A DNA stretch of 23,905 nt. It comes from a virus. The translations under genes were made by a program, and so were the position numbers. The stretch is from IMG/VR virus record IMGVR_UViG_3300046010_002608, positions 1-23,905 of that record; one strand, 5' to 3'. Below, piece by piece: positions 1-8,512 of the stretch. The notes beneath the pieces were generated by a model. It made no database searches. It was not told where the DNA came from and worked only from the letters and a program-made list of their open reading frames with translations. The first letter of the stretch is position 1, and every line of letters starts with the position of its first letter.

Positions 1-962
1 AAGTTAATGTACTCCAGAAAGCTTTCACCATAGGTAGATAAAATCTTACTAACCTCTCTGTACTTTTGTAAGGTGCCAAAGAATGCGTGTTTAGGCGCTA
101 ATCTTGTAAGCTCTCTATCATCTGTAGACTCAACAGGAAATCCTAACTCTTTAGCAATGTTTTTAATCTGTAAAGGTGAGCCGTAGTTAATCTCCAAAGC
201 TCTTTCCTTAAACCCAAAAAGATTTCCTTGAGTAATTCCAGGATTATACTTTTTAAGTTTAGCCTCTTGCATTACAATATTGTCTAAGTTTTCTTGAATT
301 TCCTCCTGTTCTTTTGATTTAGTGTCTGAAATCTTTAACCAGGATTCTCTATCAAGCAACAAACCATTGTACTCAATGTCACCAAAAGCCTTAACTGCCT
401 CACATTCTAAATTAATGCAGTAAGCTAAGTCATATTGCTGAGCTAACAAATCTTGTTTTTCTTTTATGTCCTCAAGATATGTAACGTCAAGAGCGCCATA
501 ATTAACCTGTGCTAAAGTAAATTCCTTAGCGCCTACATTTAAAAATGAGGCTCGTTCTGTTTTACTAAGATCCACTTGTAAGTATCTATTAACCAGGGAA
601 TCTAACCCATAGCCCCAAGAAGAATAACCACAGAATAATACACATTCTGCAAGCATTGTATCATAAATCTTGTCAAGTATAATACCTGCTTTCTTAAACA
701 TCTTGTAGTCAAACTTTGCATTCTGTAGAATACAAAGTTTAGACTCAATAAGTTCCTTAAAGATAAGGATATCTACTTTTCTGCAGTCAATAAACCATTG
801 ATTGTGTTTATCGCCTAGCTGTAATGATATAATCTTGCTAGAATGTGGATCAACTCCTGTAGTTTCTGTGTCAACTTGGATTTGAGTTTTGTCTTTAAAA
901 TAGGACAGGCAATCCTCTATTGTAGATTCATTACCTACCTCGCATCCAATTGTGTAAATCAT
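1..962 (-). CDS. Family A DNA polymerase, N-terminal 3'-5' exonuclease part (partial)
   Basis: The gene starts at 962 and runs off the left edge, leaving about 320 residues. I translated it by hand. It has the three DnaQ/DEDDy proofreading motifs: VDTETTGVDP near residue 30 (Exo I, D and E), LQNAKFDYKM near residue 80 (Exo II) and NYGALDVTYL near residue 155 (Exo III, Tyr-x3-Asp). A linker follows, and the visible part ends in TYGESFLEYIN, which looks like the start of a family A polymerase domain. The polymerase catalytic motifs should lie outside the window. By family knowledge this is the replicative phage polymerase with proofreading. It begins only 3 bases after the stop of the 5'-3' exonuclease gene, so the two activities that sit together in bacterial Pol I are here separate, adjacent genes. 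Exonuclease identity is secure; family A assignment is likely. Confidence 0.88.
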   Translation of the reverse strand, partial: MIYTIGCEVGNESTIEDCLSYFKDKTQIQVDTETTGVDPHSSKIISLQLGDKHNQWFIDCRKVDILIFKELIESKLCILQNAKFDYKMFKKAGIILDKIYDTMLAECVLFCGYSSWGYGLDSLVNRYLQVDLSKTERASFLNVGAKEFTLAQVNYGALDVTYLEDIKEKQDLLAQQYDLAYCINLECEAVKAFGDIEYNGLLLDRESWLKISDTKSKEQEEIQENLDNIVMQEAKLKKYNPGITQGNLFGFKERALEINYGSPLQIKNIAKELGFPVESTDDRELTRLAPKHAFFGTLQKYREVSKILSTYGESFLEYIN

Positions 963-965
963 AAA

Positions 966-1817
966 TTAGTAATTTTGTAGCTCAAGCCTGTACTGCTCAT
1001 CTGAAAACTCAACCTCTACGCAATCGTAGCATGTAGGTTCAGGAATTTCAAAGGTAACACCTTCAGGAAGATCTTCCAAGGTCTCAAGCATTTTTAACAA
1101 TCTTTTTTGCTTTTCAAATCTATCTTTACCTTCTTCTTCTCCTAACTCTCTTATAAAGATTTTAAGAGCAGTTTCTTCTAAAGTAGTATCAGTAGAAGCC
1201 AGCAATTCTTTTTCTGCTGTTTTTGGGCCATAGCCTTTCTTTACATTAGGAATACCATCAACTGCGTCACCTGTTAAAATAGACTTAACAAAGGCAAAAT
1301 TAGCCTGTGCCTCAGTAACTGTAACAAAATGACCTTGTCCTTTTCTAGCATCAAAATGAGTACCTGGTACACAATTCAACAAATCTTTATCAACAGCTAC
1401 AATAAAACTGTTCTCCAAAGAATTGCGTATTATGATTACCATATCATCTGCTTCAATACCATCTACTTGAATAGCTTCCCAAGAGTCTATCATGTGCTGC
1501 CTTACTTCTTTAAACCATTTAGGTTTTTCTAGCCCTACTCTATTAGATTTATAGCTAGGATCGACCTCATACCTAAAGTTCTTTTTACCTGTTAGACATA
1601 AAATATAACTATCTACCCGGCATAAGTGAAGTAAATCATTCATGTAAGATTCAAATGTATTAATAGCTTGTTCTAAAGTTTTGTCCTCATAAACAAATTT
1701 ACCATCTGTTTTTTTAGGGACTCCATTCTCTATAACTTTGTTTGGATTACAAGCTATATAAAGAATGAAGTCCGCATCTATAATTGCTGTACTCTTGTAT
1801 TTGTTAGGTTTCTTCAT
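966..1817 (-). CDS. 5'-3' exonuclease / flap endonuclease (PIN and H3TH domains)
   Basis: A 283-residue protein with the acidic metal-binding residues of the Pol I 5'-nuclease and T4 RNase H superfamily. These are D14 in IDADF, the YKxxR helical-arch motif at residues 89-93, EADD at 122-125, VDKD at 142-145 and TGDAVDG at 182-188. GYGPKTA at 195-201 forms the helix-3-turn-helix that binds duplex DNA. Length is typical for stand-alone phage enzymes. It should remove RNA primers and 5' flaps. It sits between the RusA-like gene and DNA polymerase A in the same transcription direction. The start is preceded by an AT-rich leader ending TTTTAA directly before ATG, with no Shine-Dalgarno. All catalytic carboxylates I looked for are present, so I expect an active enzyme. 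Confidence 0.92.
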   Translation of the reverse strand: MKKPNKYKSTAIIDADFILYIACNPNKVIENGVPKKTDGKFVYEDKTLEQAINTFESYMNDLLHLCRVDSYILCLTGKKNFRYEVDPSYKSNRVGLEKPKWFKEVRQHMIDSWEAIQVDGIEADDMVIIIRNSLENSFIVAVDKDLLNCVPGTHFDARKGQGHFVTVTEAQANFAFVKSILTGDAVDGIPNVKKGYGPKTAEKELLASTDTTLEETALKIFIRELGEEEGKDRFEKQKRLLKMLETLEDLPEGVTFEIPEPTCYDCVEVEFSDEQYRLELQNY

Positions 1818-1847
1818 TTAAAATTACTATCGTTGTCATTGTAAAAG

Positions 1848-2579
1848 TTAATTAAAACCCATATTATCCCTGTTATCAGGAATGCTACGATTATTAGATT
1901 CATAAGTTTGTAAATTTAAATCAATAAAATGTTGACAAGCCTTCTCAATACTAAAATCTTCAGTTACTTCGTAAAGACTAAATTCTAATTTTCTGTCTTT
2001 TTCGTCATTAATGTTAGTAAACTCATACATAATATGAGGAATAAACTTTAACTTATCGTCAGGAATAATTCCTAGTTTATGAGTATAAGAACCTTGCTTT
2101 ACTTGATTAGGATTGTCAGCAGTAGTTAAACAATCAATGCCACATTTCACAAATAAGTTAGCCAAGTTATCTAAATCAGGAAGCTTACTAGTATAGATAT
2201 CGTAAAATCTTAGGCCTATCATAATCTTTTTACCTGTTGTATCTATCTTAGCAGGCAGTTGTTTTTCAAATGCATTGTGAAACAAAGTGTGAAGTTCTTT
2301 TACTATTTTACTCCTAACAGAATGATGAATACCTACATAAATCTTTTGAGCATTAATAGACATCATTCTTGGTTTGCCTGCAGTTTTAGAATTTTTAACA
2401 ACTCTTTCTCCTAGGCTATCCAAAAGAATTCCTTCTGGGCTGTAACTATATTTAGTAGTATCTTTGTATTTTTTAGGAACATCATCACTTGAATACCAGT
2501 ATTGGGCCCTTCTTTGCTCGCTTACCTTAATTTCAGTAGGATAATTTTTAATTACGCAAGTCCATTTTTTTAAAATCAT
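1848..2579 (-). CDS. RusA-like Holliday junction resolvase
   Basis: A 243-residue protein when started at 2579. An ATG exists at 2591, but the 2579 ATG overlaps the TGA of the upstream reductase gene as ATGA, the coupling used repeatedly in this window, so I prefer it. The centre carries the RusA active-site layout: LPDLDNLANLF at about 133-143 (D135, D137, N138), K145 and D149, then IIPDDKLKFI at about 171-180 (D174, D175). RusA dimers cut four-way junctions symmetrically, and phage versions act before packaging or in recombination. The protein is about twice the length of E. coli RusA. The first 115 residues are an extension I do not recognise, with basic and aromatic stretches that could bind DNA. 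The neighbours (exonuclease, polymerase) fit a recombination and repair role. RusA fold is likely; substrate is inference. Confidence 0.72.
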   Translation of the reverse strand: MILKKWTCVIKNYPTEIKVSEQRRAQYWYSSDDVPKKYKDTTKYSYSPEGILLDSLGERVVKNSKTAGKPRMMSINAQKIYVGIHHSVRSKIVKELHTLFHNAFEKQLPAKIDTTGKKIMIGLRFYDIYTSKLPDLDNLANLFVKCGIDCLTTADNPNQVKQGSYTHKLGIIPDDKLKFIPHIMYEFTNINDEKDRKLEFSLYEVTEDFSIEKACQHFIDLNLQTYESNNRSIPDNRDNMGFN

Positions 2580-4549
2580 AGAACCGTACATTTATCTGTA
2601 TCGCAAAATAACTCTGGCTTGCTGTCTTGATTAACTGTTCCTACATTAAAAGGCTTAATGCTTGAATTACGTTTGTTGTATTCCTCCTCAGTAATAGCCT
2701 CATAAGGCATTTGCTTGTAAGCGCCTGCTTCTGTTTTAGGCAAGAATGAAATTGCTTTTAAGTCGTACTTGTAGTAATCTAAAATAGCAGGAATTTCTTT
2801 AGCTTCTTCTGGTCTAAATGTTACAGTACAGCTTACCTGATTATCTGCCCACCATTTTTGAATAAATGCAGCTAAAGCTACTTGTTCCCAAATACTAACT
2901 TGCTCAATAGTTTTAGAGGCAATACTTACAGGAATTTCAACTACCATAGAACTAGGGTCATAAACATCTACTTCAATAGGGTAACCTGCATTTTCACAAG
3001 CTTTTAAAAGAGGAGAGTTTACTCCAATTCTTATTCTACGAATATAGTAATTGTTCTCTGGGTAATGCATGCCTGGAGTTGCTCCTGCTAATAAACTAAT
3101 AGTGCCACTAGGTTTAATACTTGTAGTCTTAATAGACTTAGGAATACATAACCAGTTAGAATAGATTTCATCATATTTTTGAACAGTTTTATAACCCTCA
3201 TCACACCACTGTCTGTAGGTTTCTAAGGTGTTATTTTCCAAAAACTGCGCAATACCTGTTTGAGATAATCCGATTCTTCTGTTTTTAAGAAGCACTCTAT
3301 TAGTGTCCTTATTATGTGTTTTAAGTAAGGTAACTGATTTTCCATACAGATAAGCAAATTTTAAAGTTCTCTTATAATCCTCAAGATTTTCGTGATTATG
3401 TGGAAATGTTTCTACTAGACAGCAAAGCTCTTTATCTTCCAAAGTTTGTTCAGCGCAAGGGTTGCAACCTACAGCTTTAGAATCTTTATTATTTACACCA
3501 TCTATCAGTCTTCCATACTTTTGAGCATTCTCTAGCCAAAAATAACCAGGCTCTCCATTAATTGCAGTTCTTTTAGCAGCCTCATTATAATTAGTTTTAA
3601 GGTCACAAAATACACTATTATTAGAAGTCCATCCATAACTAGCTCTACTAGGATTTATTTCGTAATTTTTTAAATCTAAGTACTCTTCATTATTTGCCTC
3701 TCCAAACATAATCTGAGCTGAACGTCTAACATTACCTGACACCACACATACACCTATAAGATTCATTATATCTGCAATATCAGTAGCAGTTAAAGTTCTA
3801 CCTTCTGCTTTGTTAAGAATAGATCTTAATTCTATATGCAATTTAATAAGAGGATCTGGTCCAGAGCTTATTCCTCCAAATGTTTTAATAGGTTCACCTG
3901 CTTTTCTAATTAGAGAGTAATCAAAATGAACAGTAAAAGCATCCATATCTCCTTGCTTAAAAGCATAAGATTCTAATAAAAGCTTTAAACTTTCTACCCA
4001 ACCTTCTCGTGTATCAGGAATTTGATAAGTAAACATTTCATTAGGTGAACTAGGCAAAGGACTTACAATTCTTAATTTTCCAGCACCTTTTACATCAAAT
4101 CCTACGCCTACACCAAGCATAGACATATCCATCATAAAACAGAAAGGTTTAGCAAAATCTTTATCTATATCTTTAGTAGATACAAATCCGCAGTTATTAG
4201 CTGCAGCTCCTAATCCCTTTTCAATAATAGGAGTACCTATTGCCCAAAGACCTCTACCTGGAGGTAAAAATTTAAAAGTAAATATTCTTGTAAACATTTC
4301 CTGCGCAGATTCTTGAGCTTTAAAATCATTCCAGCCCAACTCTTGGTTAAGAATATGTTTTTTTTGAATAGAGTAAATACCATTGACTACTCTTTCTACA
4401 GTTTCATGCCATCTTTCGTTTGTTCCATCTTCTTTTAGGCGTGAATAAGTCCTGTAGTAGGTAAGCTCTCCTAAGCCATTAAACCCAAAATTAACAGGTT
4501 CAGTAGAATACTTTTCTACAAATTTTTTGTCCAGTTGAAATTTTTCCAT
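2576..4549 (-). CDS. nrdJ: Class II (adenosylcobalamin-dependent) ribonucleotide reductase, monomeric RTPR type
   Basis: A 657-residue reductase that converts ribonucleoside triphosphates to dNTPs with a cobalamin-generated thiyl radical. The motifs follow the Lactobacillus leichmannii enzyme: C120 in NNCGFVS and C376 as the redox pair, N363, C365 and E367 in NPCAEQ as the radical cysteine and its partners, and a C-terminal CxxxxC (C649, C654) that recharges the active site. The 11-residue gap between the radical and second redox cysteines matches the family. It is somewhat shorter than the roughly 740-residue reference. No small (beta) subunit or activase gene is nearby, as expected for class II. 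The gene starts directly after the rIIB terminator and ends coupled to the RusA-like gene. Being cobalamin-dependent, it would work with or without oxygen but needs host B12. Confidence 0.92.
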   Translation of the reverse strand: MEKFQLDKKFVEKYSTEPVNFGFNGLGELTYYRTYSRLKEDGTNERWHETVERVVNGIYSIQKKHILNQELGWNDFKAQESAQEMFTRIFTFKFLPPGRGLWAIGTPIIEKGLGAAANNCGFVSTKDIDKDFAKPFCFMMDMSMLGVGVGFDVKGAGKLRIVSPLPSSPNEMFTYQIPDTREGWVESLKLLLESYAFKQGDMDAFTVHFDYSLIRKAGEPIKTFGGISSGPDPLIKLHIELRSILNKAEGRTLTATDIADIMNLIGVCVVSGNVRRSAQIMFGEANNEEYLDLKNYEINPSRASYGWTSNNSVFCDLKTNYNEAAKRTAINGEPGYFWLENAQKYGRLIDGVNNKDSKAVGCNPCAEQTLEDKELCCLVETFPHNHENLEDYKRTLKFAYLYGKSVTLLKTHNKDTNRVLLKNRRIGLSQTGIAQFLENNTLETYRQWCDEGYKTVQKYDEIYSNWLCIPKSIKTTSIKPSGTISLLAGATPGMHYPENNYYIRRIRIGVNSPLLKACENAGYPIEVDVYDPSSMVVEIPVSIASKTIEQVSIWEQVALAAFIQKWWADNQVSCTVTFRPEEAKEIPAILDYYKYDLKAISFLPKTEAGAYKQMPYEAITEEEYNKRNSSIKPFNVGTVNQDSKPELFCDTDKCTVL

Positions 4550-4557
4550 TAGTTATA

Positions 4558-4595
4558 AAAATAAAAAAGGTCCCCAAGATACCTTCCTGGGGACC
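4558..4595 (-). terminator. Rho-independent terminator after rIIB
   Basis: An inverted repeat at 4569-4595 pairs GGTCCCCA with TGGGGACC, 8 GC-rich base pairs with one internal mismatch and a further pair, around a short loop. On the minus strand it is followed by a T-rich tract at 4558-4568. It lies 17 bases beyond the rIIB stop at 4612. The T tract ends 8 bases before the nrdJ start codon. Confidence 0.9.
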
Positions 4596-4611
4596 ATAGT
4601 TAAAAAATAAA

Positions 4612-5736
4612 TTATCTGTTTTCAAAGTGAGAATAATCATACCAAGATTCTTCTCCCTGATCATCTACTACACAAACTGATTCACCATCAATGTTAGTTA
4701 CATAATAAAGGTTATTTTCAGTAATTTCATCAAGAGTACTAACTGCTCTGATAATATCTCCTTCTTCAAAAGGGTTTTCAATGAAATCATCATCCTCAAA
4801 ATCTCCATTAGCTATTTCTTGCTCTTCCTTAGTAAGGTTTACAAGAAGTTGAGTTATCTCAGTTGAAGAATCTACAAAAGATACAATCTGATATTTACAA
4901 GTTCTAAGCTTTTGATGCTCAGGATTGCAAGCAATAACATCCTCAGGCATTACTTTGCAAAGAACTCTTACATTACCACCAAAGGAATAACCAAAAGAAC
5001 CTATATGCAAACCATACCCACAAGCTTCACGTCTTGCTTCCTCGTCAAACTTAATCCTGTCAATACGTACCACATCACCTATTTTTTGTTTAATAGTACC
5101 AGACCATACATCCTTCATAGTAGGATTATTAGCCTCACTGATAAAATTAAGATAAGATGTAGCAACTTCTTGATCAACTAATTTGCCTCCAATTGTACGT
5201 ACAGATCCTGATGTATCTACAAAAAGTTCACCAAAGTTTTCAGGCAAATCTACTCCGCCTACAAAGTTTAGTTTTTTGTAACCAAGGAAACCGCCATCAT
5301 CTGTAATAGGTAAATTATTGGTTTCTAAGAAGTTAAACAATTCTTGAACTGCTATAAAATGAGGATTACGAAGACAAGAAATCCAGAACTTAATTAAAGG
5401 CTCTACGCTTAGGCCGTTATCAAGAAAATCTATAATCTTAGTAGCTAAACCTGGTTCAATAGGTGTTGTAGTTCCTGACAAGAATAGTTTGTTACCATCA
5501 ATATCTATCTCTAAACGGTTATCAGATTCTAGTATAATTCTTTTAACAGGAGCTAAAAATACATCTAGCTCTTCAAAATCTTTTTCAGTTTGCTCTGATT
5601 TTTTATACTTTTCTAATGCTTTAATAACATCATTTCTCTGAGTTTTTGATCTTACTTGAATAGTTTTGTATTTACCATTCAAAATTACTGTAATAGTAGT
5701 TTCTGTTGCAATGTATGCAAGGTTGTTAGTCGCCAT
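4612..5736 (-). CDS. rIIB: rIIB-like protein
   Basis: A 374-residue protein with the core of phage rIIB. DDGGFLGYKKL lies at 147-156, and a conserved block runs from about 208 to 290. That block includes GDVVRIDR (220-227), CGYGLHIGS (239-247) and HQKLRTCKYQIVSF (274-287). About 85 residues follow the core, with an acidic linker (GDFEDDDF) and a small beta-rich segment at about 325-372 that may be SH3-like. In T4, rIIA and rIIB are membrane-associated, block superinfection by other phages and affect lysis, but the biochemistry is unsettled. Here rIIB follows rIIA and appears to have its own promoter (5760-5791) and terminator (4558-4595). It can therefore be made at a different level from rIIA. 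Family call is firm; exclusion activity is inferred. Confidence 0.87.
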   Translation of the reverse strand: MATNNLAYIATETTITVILNGKYKTIQVRSKTQRNDVIKALEKYKKSEQTEKDFEELDVFLAPVKRIILESDNRLEIDIDGNKLFLSGTTTPIEPGLATKIIDFLDNGLSVEPLIKFWISCLRNPHFIAVQELFNFLETNNLPITDDGGFLGYKKLNFVGGVDLPENFGELFVDTSGSVRTIGGKLVDQEVATSYLNFISEANNPTMKDVWSGTIKQKIGDVVRIDRIKFDEEARREACGYGLHIGSFGYSFGGNVRVLCKVMPEDVIACNPEHQKLRTCKYQIVSFVDSSTEITQLLVNLTKEEQEIANGDFEDDDFIENPFEEGDIIRAVSTLDEITENNLYYVTNIDGESVCVVDDQGEESWYDYSHFENR

Positions 5737-5759
5737 GTTTTTAGCTTTTTTTTGTGTTA

Positions 5760-5791
5760 CAAATTTAATTAATTTTTACTATTATACCAAA
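5760..5791 (-). promoter_or_regulatory. Candidate Bacteroidetes-type promoter for rIIB
   Basis: On the minus strand there is TTTG at 5791-5788, a 20-base spacer, and TAAATTTG at 5767-5760. This matches the Bacteroidetes sigma-ABfr consensus TTTG, 19-21 bases, TAnnTTTG. The -33 element lies inside the last codons of rIIA. Transcription would start close to 5755, giving a short leader before the rIIB ATG at 5736. No experimental support is available from sequence alone. Confidence 0.65.
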
Positions 5792-7947
5792 TCTTTTTCA
5801 GAAAGATTGGTTTTCAAACCTTTAAATTGAAGATACTCTACAAGTTCTTTTTCGCAATTTCTTACCTCGTCTATGCAAGAAAGCAAACCAGCATTTTCAA
5901 AATAAGTTTTAACTTCTGCCATTTTGTCATTAATTACCTGGTTGCTAAGCTTATGCGTAGTGCAAAACTCTAAAATTTCTTTTTCTGCGCCCCAATAAGG
6001 ACTAATTCCATTTTCTGAAACAAAATCAACAAGTTCTTGGTAAGTCTTTTTAATATGAATGTTAATAGCGCCAAACTGCTTAAACAACCTGTAAGTCTCT
6101 ATGTTTTCGTTAATTTTAATAGCAGAATAAATATCAGCCATTTTTTTATTTAGGCTTGTTTTACCTTCAAGAAAATCAGTTACATGATGAGCATTAGTCA
6201 TAAGCTTAAATTGCTTAATATTTGACTGGCTAATTTTGTAAATTTTTAAATTTTTAAAAGTAGTATGTCCATAAAAAGGTTTGTGATAACATAACATAGC
6301 AGCTGCTTTATACAACTCAGTGGTATTCTCTTGAGTACCATAAATAATAGTAAAGTCTTTTTGTTCCTCAAGTTTACCCTCATACATATTAAAAGTTAAA
6401 CTATCTAGATAATTACGACCAAAGTTATTAGCTATATTTACTATTCTTGCAGTAAACTTACCTTGTAATTTACGCTCAGCAAGGATTTTCTTGTAAGCTT
6501 CTTTGTAATCTACATCACTTGTTTCAGTAAATTCATCATCAGGAACTTCTATTAAATCAAAATCCTTCAAAGTATCAAACCAAGTAAGACCTTCGTTATA
6601 ATAAGGAAGTGCAGATTTCTTGTCTTCAACATCCTCTATCCCATAATTTCTTACAACAATAAATCCTTTAGGATAAGTTTTAAACAAAAACAAGGCTTTT
6701 CTTGCTGACAATGTGCCTGCATAAGAGTAAATAGGAAGATCCTGTAAATCATGATAACTTGGGTTAGATGTTGAATACTCTAGATTTTTAGAAATTTTAG
6801 TTTTACTTCTTCTAGAATAATTACGATAAGGCGTAACTAGTTTTAAACCAAATCCTACAAACCAATGATCTAAACGACTTTTAATCTGAAGGGTTTCACC
6901 TGAAGCTGTAGTAAACGTAGCCTTTTCACCAACATTAGCAAAACTCCATTGATTAGAAAAAGTTTTAGAAACTTTATTACTTACGCAAACATACCATTTT
7001 GCATAGTCTTTTTCATTAGAAATTTCTTTTTCAATTTCTTTTCTAATACTTACTTTAGCTTTTTCTAGTTTTGTTAGAACTTTTTTCTTTACAGAATCAT
7101 TCCAAAACAAACTCTCACGGCTTAAGGTAGGTTGTAATTCACCTACATTAAATTTTAAACCTACATAGCAATTTAAAAAGGCATAACGATTTAAACCAAG
7201 TGCGTCAAAATCTATAGGGTAAGCAACTGTACCAAGCACAATATGTAAGTTTGAATGAGTACTTTGATTGGCTATAATGCAATGCTCATTCTCAAATTTT
7301 ACTTCAGCTTTAGGTCCATTAATGTTAATGTAATTAAAGTTCTTGAAATAAGTAAGCTGAGCAAAAATTGAATGTTGAAATGTACTTTTGTCATACTGCA
7401 TTTTAGCAGGTACAATAATTTCAGTTCCATTCTGGCGAGTAGTTTCTTTCTTTTCTAGTAAAGAAATTGCGCCTAGCTGAGTTTCATCAATATAGCAAAG
7501 ATACTTGTACTCAGTGCCTTCAAATACAGTTTTTACAAAGAAACTGTCTGTATAGGCAAAAGGTACCTTACTACCCAATCCGAAGCCTCCAGTCTGGTCA
7601 TTACTATCTCTCTTAGTAGAGCTCAAGTAATTACCATAAACAGTTTTCATTCTTTCAGGACTAAGGCCTACGCCAAAGTCCCGGATAATAAGCTGAGCAT
7701 CTACGCCTAGCAATCTATTTTCATTAATCCACTCAATCTCACCTACAGCATCAGGCTTCCCTGCTTCTATATGAGAATCCATTACATTAGAGGCTATTTC
7801 TCTAATGATTGAACCATAAATGTCTGAATACAAATTGGTTCGTAACATTTGAAATAACAATGGTAAGTTATCTGTGCTTACACCATAGTTTACTGTTTCA
7901 AATTCTTGGCTTTTCTTAACGTCTGTTTTAATTGTTTGAATTTTCAT
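5782..7947 (-). CDS. rIIA: rIIA-like GHKL ATPase
   Basis: A 721-residue protein whose first 140 residues form a Bergerat (GHKL) ATP-binding fold. EIASNVMDSH at 50-59 is the N-box (E50, N54), RDFGVGL at 89-95 is the DxGxG box and TGGFGLGSK at 119-127 is the ATP-lid glycine box. A QPTLSRES motif near residue 272 matches the second GHKL subdomain, where a lysine or arginine contacts the gamma phosphate. The rest is beta-rich and then charged and helical, as in other rIIA proteins. Size is close to T4 rIIA. It lies directly upstream of rIIB, the canonical pairing, and 2 bases after a small unknown gene. All ATP-site residues appear intact, so ATPase activity is likely. Its cellular partner is unknown. 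Confidence 0.88.
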   Translation of the reverse strand: MKIQTIKTDVKKSQEFETVNYGVSTDNLPLLFQMLRTNLYSDIYGSIIREIASNVMDSHIEAGKPDAVGEIEWINENRLLGVDAQLIIRDFGVGLSPERMKTVYGNYLSSTKRDSNDQTGGFGLGSKVPFAYTDSFFVKTVFEGTEYKYLCYIDETQLGAISLLEKKETTRQNGTEIIVPAKMQYDKSTFQHSIFAQLTYFKNFNYININGPKAEVKFENEHCIIANQSTHSNLHIVLGTVAYPIDFDALGLNRYAFLNCYVGLKFNVGELQPTLSRESLFWNDSVKKKVLTKLEKAKVSIRKEIEKEISNEKDYAKWYVCVSNKVSKTFSNQWSFANVGEKATFTTASGETLQIKSRLDHWFVGFGLKLVTPYRNYSRRSKTKISKNLEYSTSNPSYHDLQDLPIYSYAGTLSARKALFLFKTYPKGFIVVRNYGIEDVEDKKSALPYYNEGLTWFDTLKDFDLIEVPDDEFTETSDVDYKEAYKKILAERKLQGKFTARIVNIANNFGRNYLDSLTFNMYEGKLEEQKDFTIIYGTQENTTELYKAAAMLCYHKPFYGHTTFKNLKIYKISQSNIKQFKLMTNAHHVTDFLEGKTSLNKKMADIYSAIKINENIETYRLFKQFGAINIHIKKTYQELVDFVSENGISPYWGAEKEILEFCTTHKLSNQVINDKMAEVKTYFENAGLLSCIDEVRNCEKELVEYLQFKGLKTNLSEKDLV

Positions 7948-7949
7948 AA

Positions 7950-8216
7950 TTAGTTATTTTTAAGAGTTAATTTTAAGGTATTAAATGTTTCTATTTCTTT
8001 TTCTAATACTTCAGCAAATTTTTTAGCGCTTACTTTGTTTTCTTCTTTATAAAACTGTAAATAAATCTGAGGCATTTTTGTTGACCATAAGTAGCTATCA
8101 TTTACACATACTCCTTGATCTTCACTTAATATTCCATACCAAATACCTGTTTCTGATTTAAAAAACAAAGGAAGTTCTACCTCTACCTTTGATTTATGAA
8201 TTATCTCTGCCACCAT
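7950..8216 (-). CDS. Small protein of unknown function (88 aa)
   Basis: I do not recognise this protein. It starts at 8216, 23 bases inside the end of the preceding gene, and stops 2 bases before the rIIA start, so it is probably translated by coupling in the same message. The N-terminal half looks like beta strands (VEVELPLFFKSETGIWYGIL). The C-terminal third is a charged helix (KVSAKKFAEVLEKEIETFNTLKLTLK). There is no signal peptide, membrane segment or cysteine cluster. Its position in front of rIIA could mean a related role, but nothing in the sequence shows that. Confidence 0.7.
   Translation of the reverse strand: MVAEIIHKSKVEVELPLFFKSETGIWYGILSEDQGVCVNDSYLWSTKMPQIYLQFYKEENKVSAKKFAEVLEKEIETFNTLKLTLKNN
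7954..7963 (-). promoter_or_regulatory. A-rich translation-start element before rIIA
   Basis: The minus strand reads TTAAAAATAA six bases before the rIIA ATG. It is one base different from the element at five other starts, at the same distance. There is no Shine-Dalgarno. Confidence 0.55.
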
Positions 8217-8493
8217 CTATATAATTTTTTATCTTGTTATACCATTCTAAATTTTCAACTCCTAACTCTGTAGGCTGTATTTTTACTACTCTTGCATAAG
8301 GATCTGAGCCATAAATGTAATAAACGTTAGGCTTTTTTTTTGAACCCAAATGATTAAAAGACCACTCATTAAGTCCTATAAACTGTAAAGTTCCTTGACC
8401 AGTACCCCAAAAAATACTTGGGTATAATTTTCCTAAATACCCTGAATATACAACAAGGTCTCCTCTTTGAAAATTTCTTGATAAATTTGACAT
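8194..8493 (-). CDS. Small protein of unknown function (99 aa)
   Basis: Not recognised. The protein opens with FQRGDLVVYSGYLGKLYPSI, which resembles the first strands of a small SH3-like or KOW-like barrel (GDxVxxSG-type turn), followed by a tyrosine-rich middle and a polar C-terminus. It starts at 8493 with an A-rich element at the standard distance, and overlaps the next gene by 23 bases. It follows the UDG-like gene by 19 bases. A nucleic-acid-binding barrel is possible but only a guess. Confidence 0.7.
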   Translation of the reverse strand: MSNLSRNFQRGDLVVYSGYLGKLYPSIFWGTGQGTLQFIGLNEWSFNHLGSKKKPNVYYIYGSDPYARVVKIQPTELGVENLEWYNKIKNYIDGGRDNS

Positions 8494-8499
8494 AATTAT

Positions 8500-8509
8500 T
8501 AATTTTTAA
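8500..8509 (-). promoter_or_regulatory. A-rich translation-start element
   Basis: The minus strand reads TTAAAAATTA six bases before the ATG at 8493. The same decamer at the same distance precedes several other genes here. Confidence 0.6.
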
Positions 8510-8512
8510 GTT

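Noticed and set aside
1329-1532. Plus-strand open frame of 67 codons
   Set aside because: It lies entirely inside the 5'-3' exonuclease gene in antisense, has no start element and low-complexity composition. The same reasoning applies to plus-strand frames at 4912-5181, 10402-10617, 13378-13560, 14677-14874, 19668-19853 and 20441-20662.
2580-2591. Upstream ATG for the RusA-like gene
   Set aside because: It would overlap nrdJ by 16 bases, whereas the ATG at 2579 gives the ATGA overlap used elsewhere in this genome.
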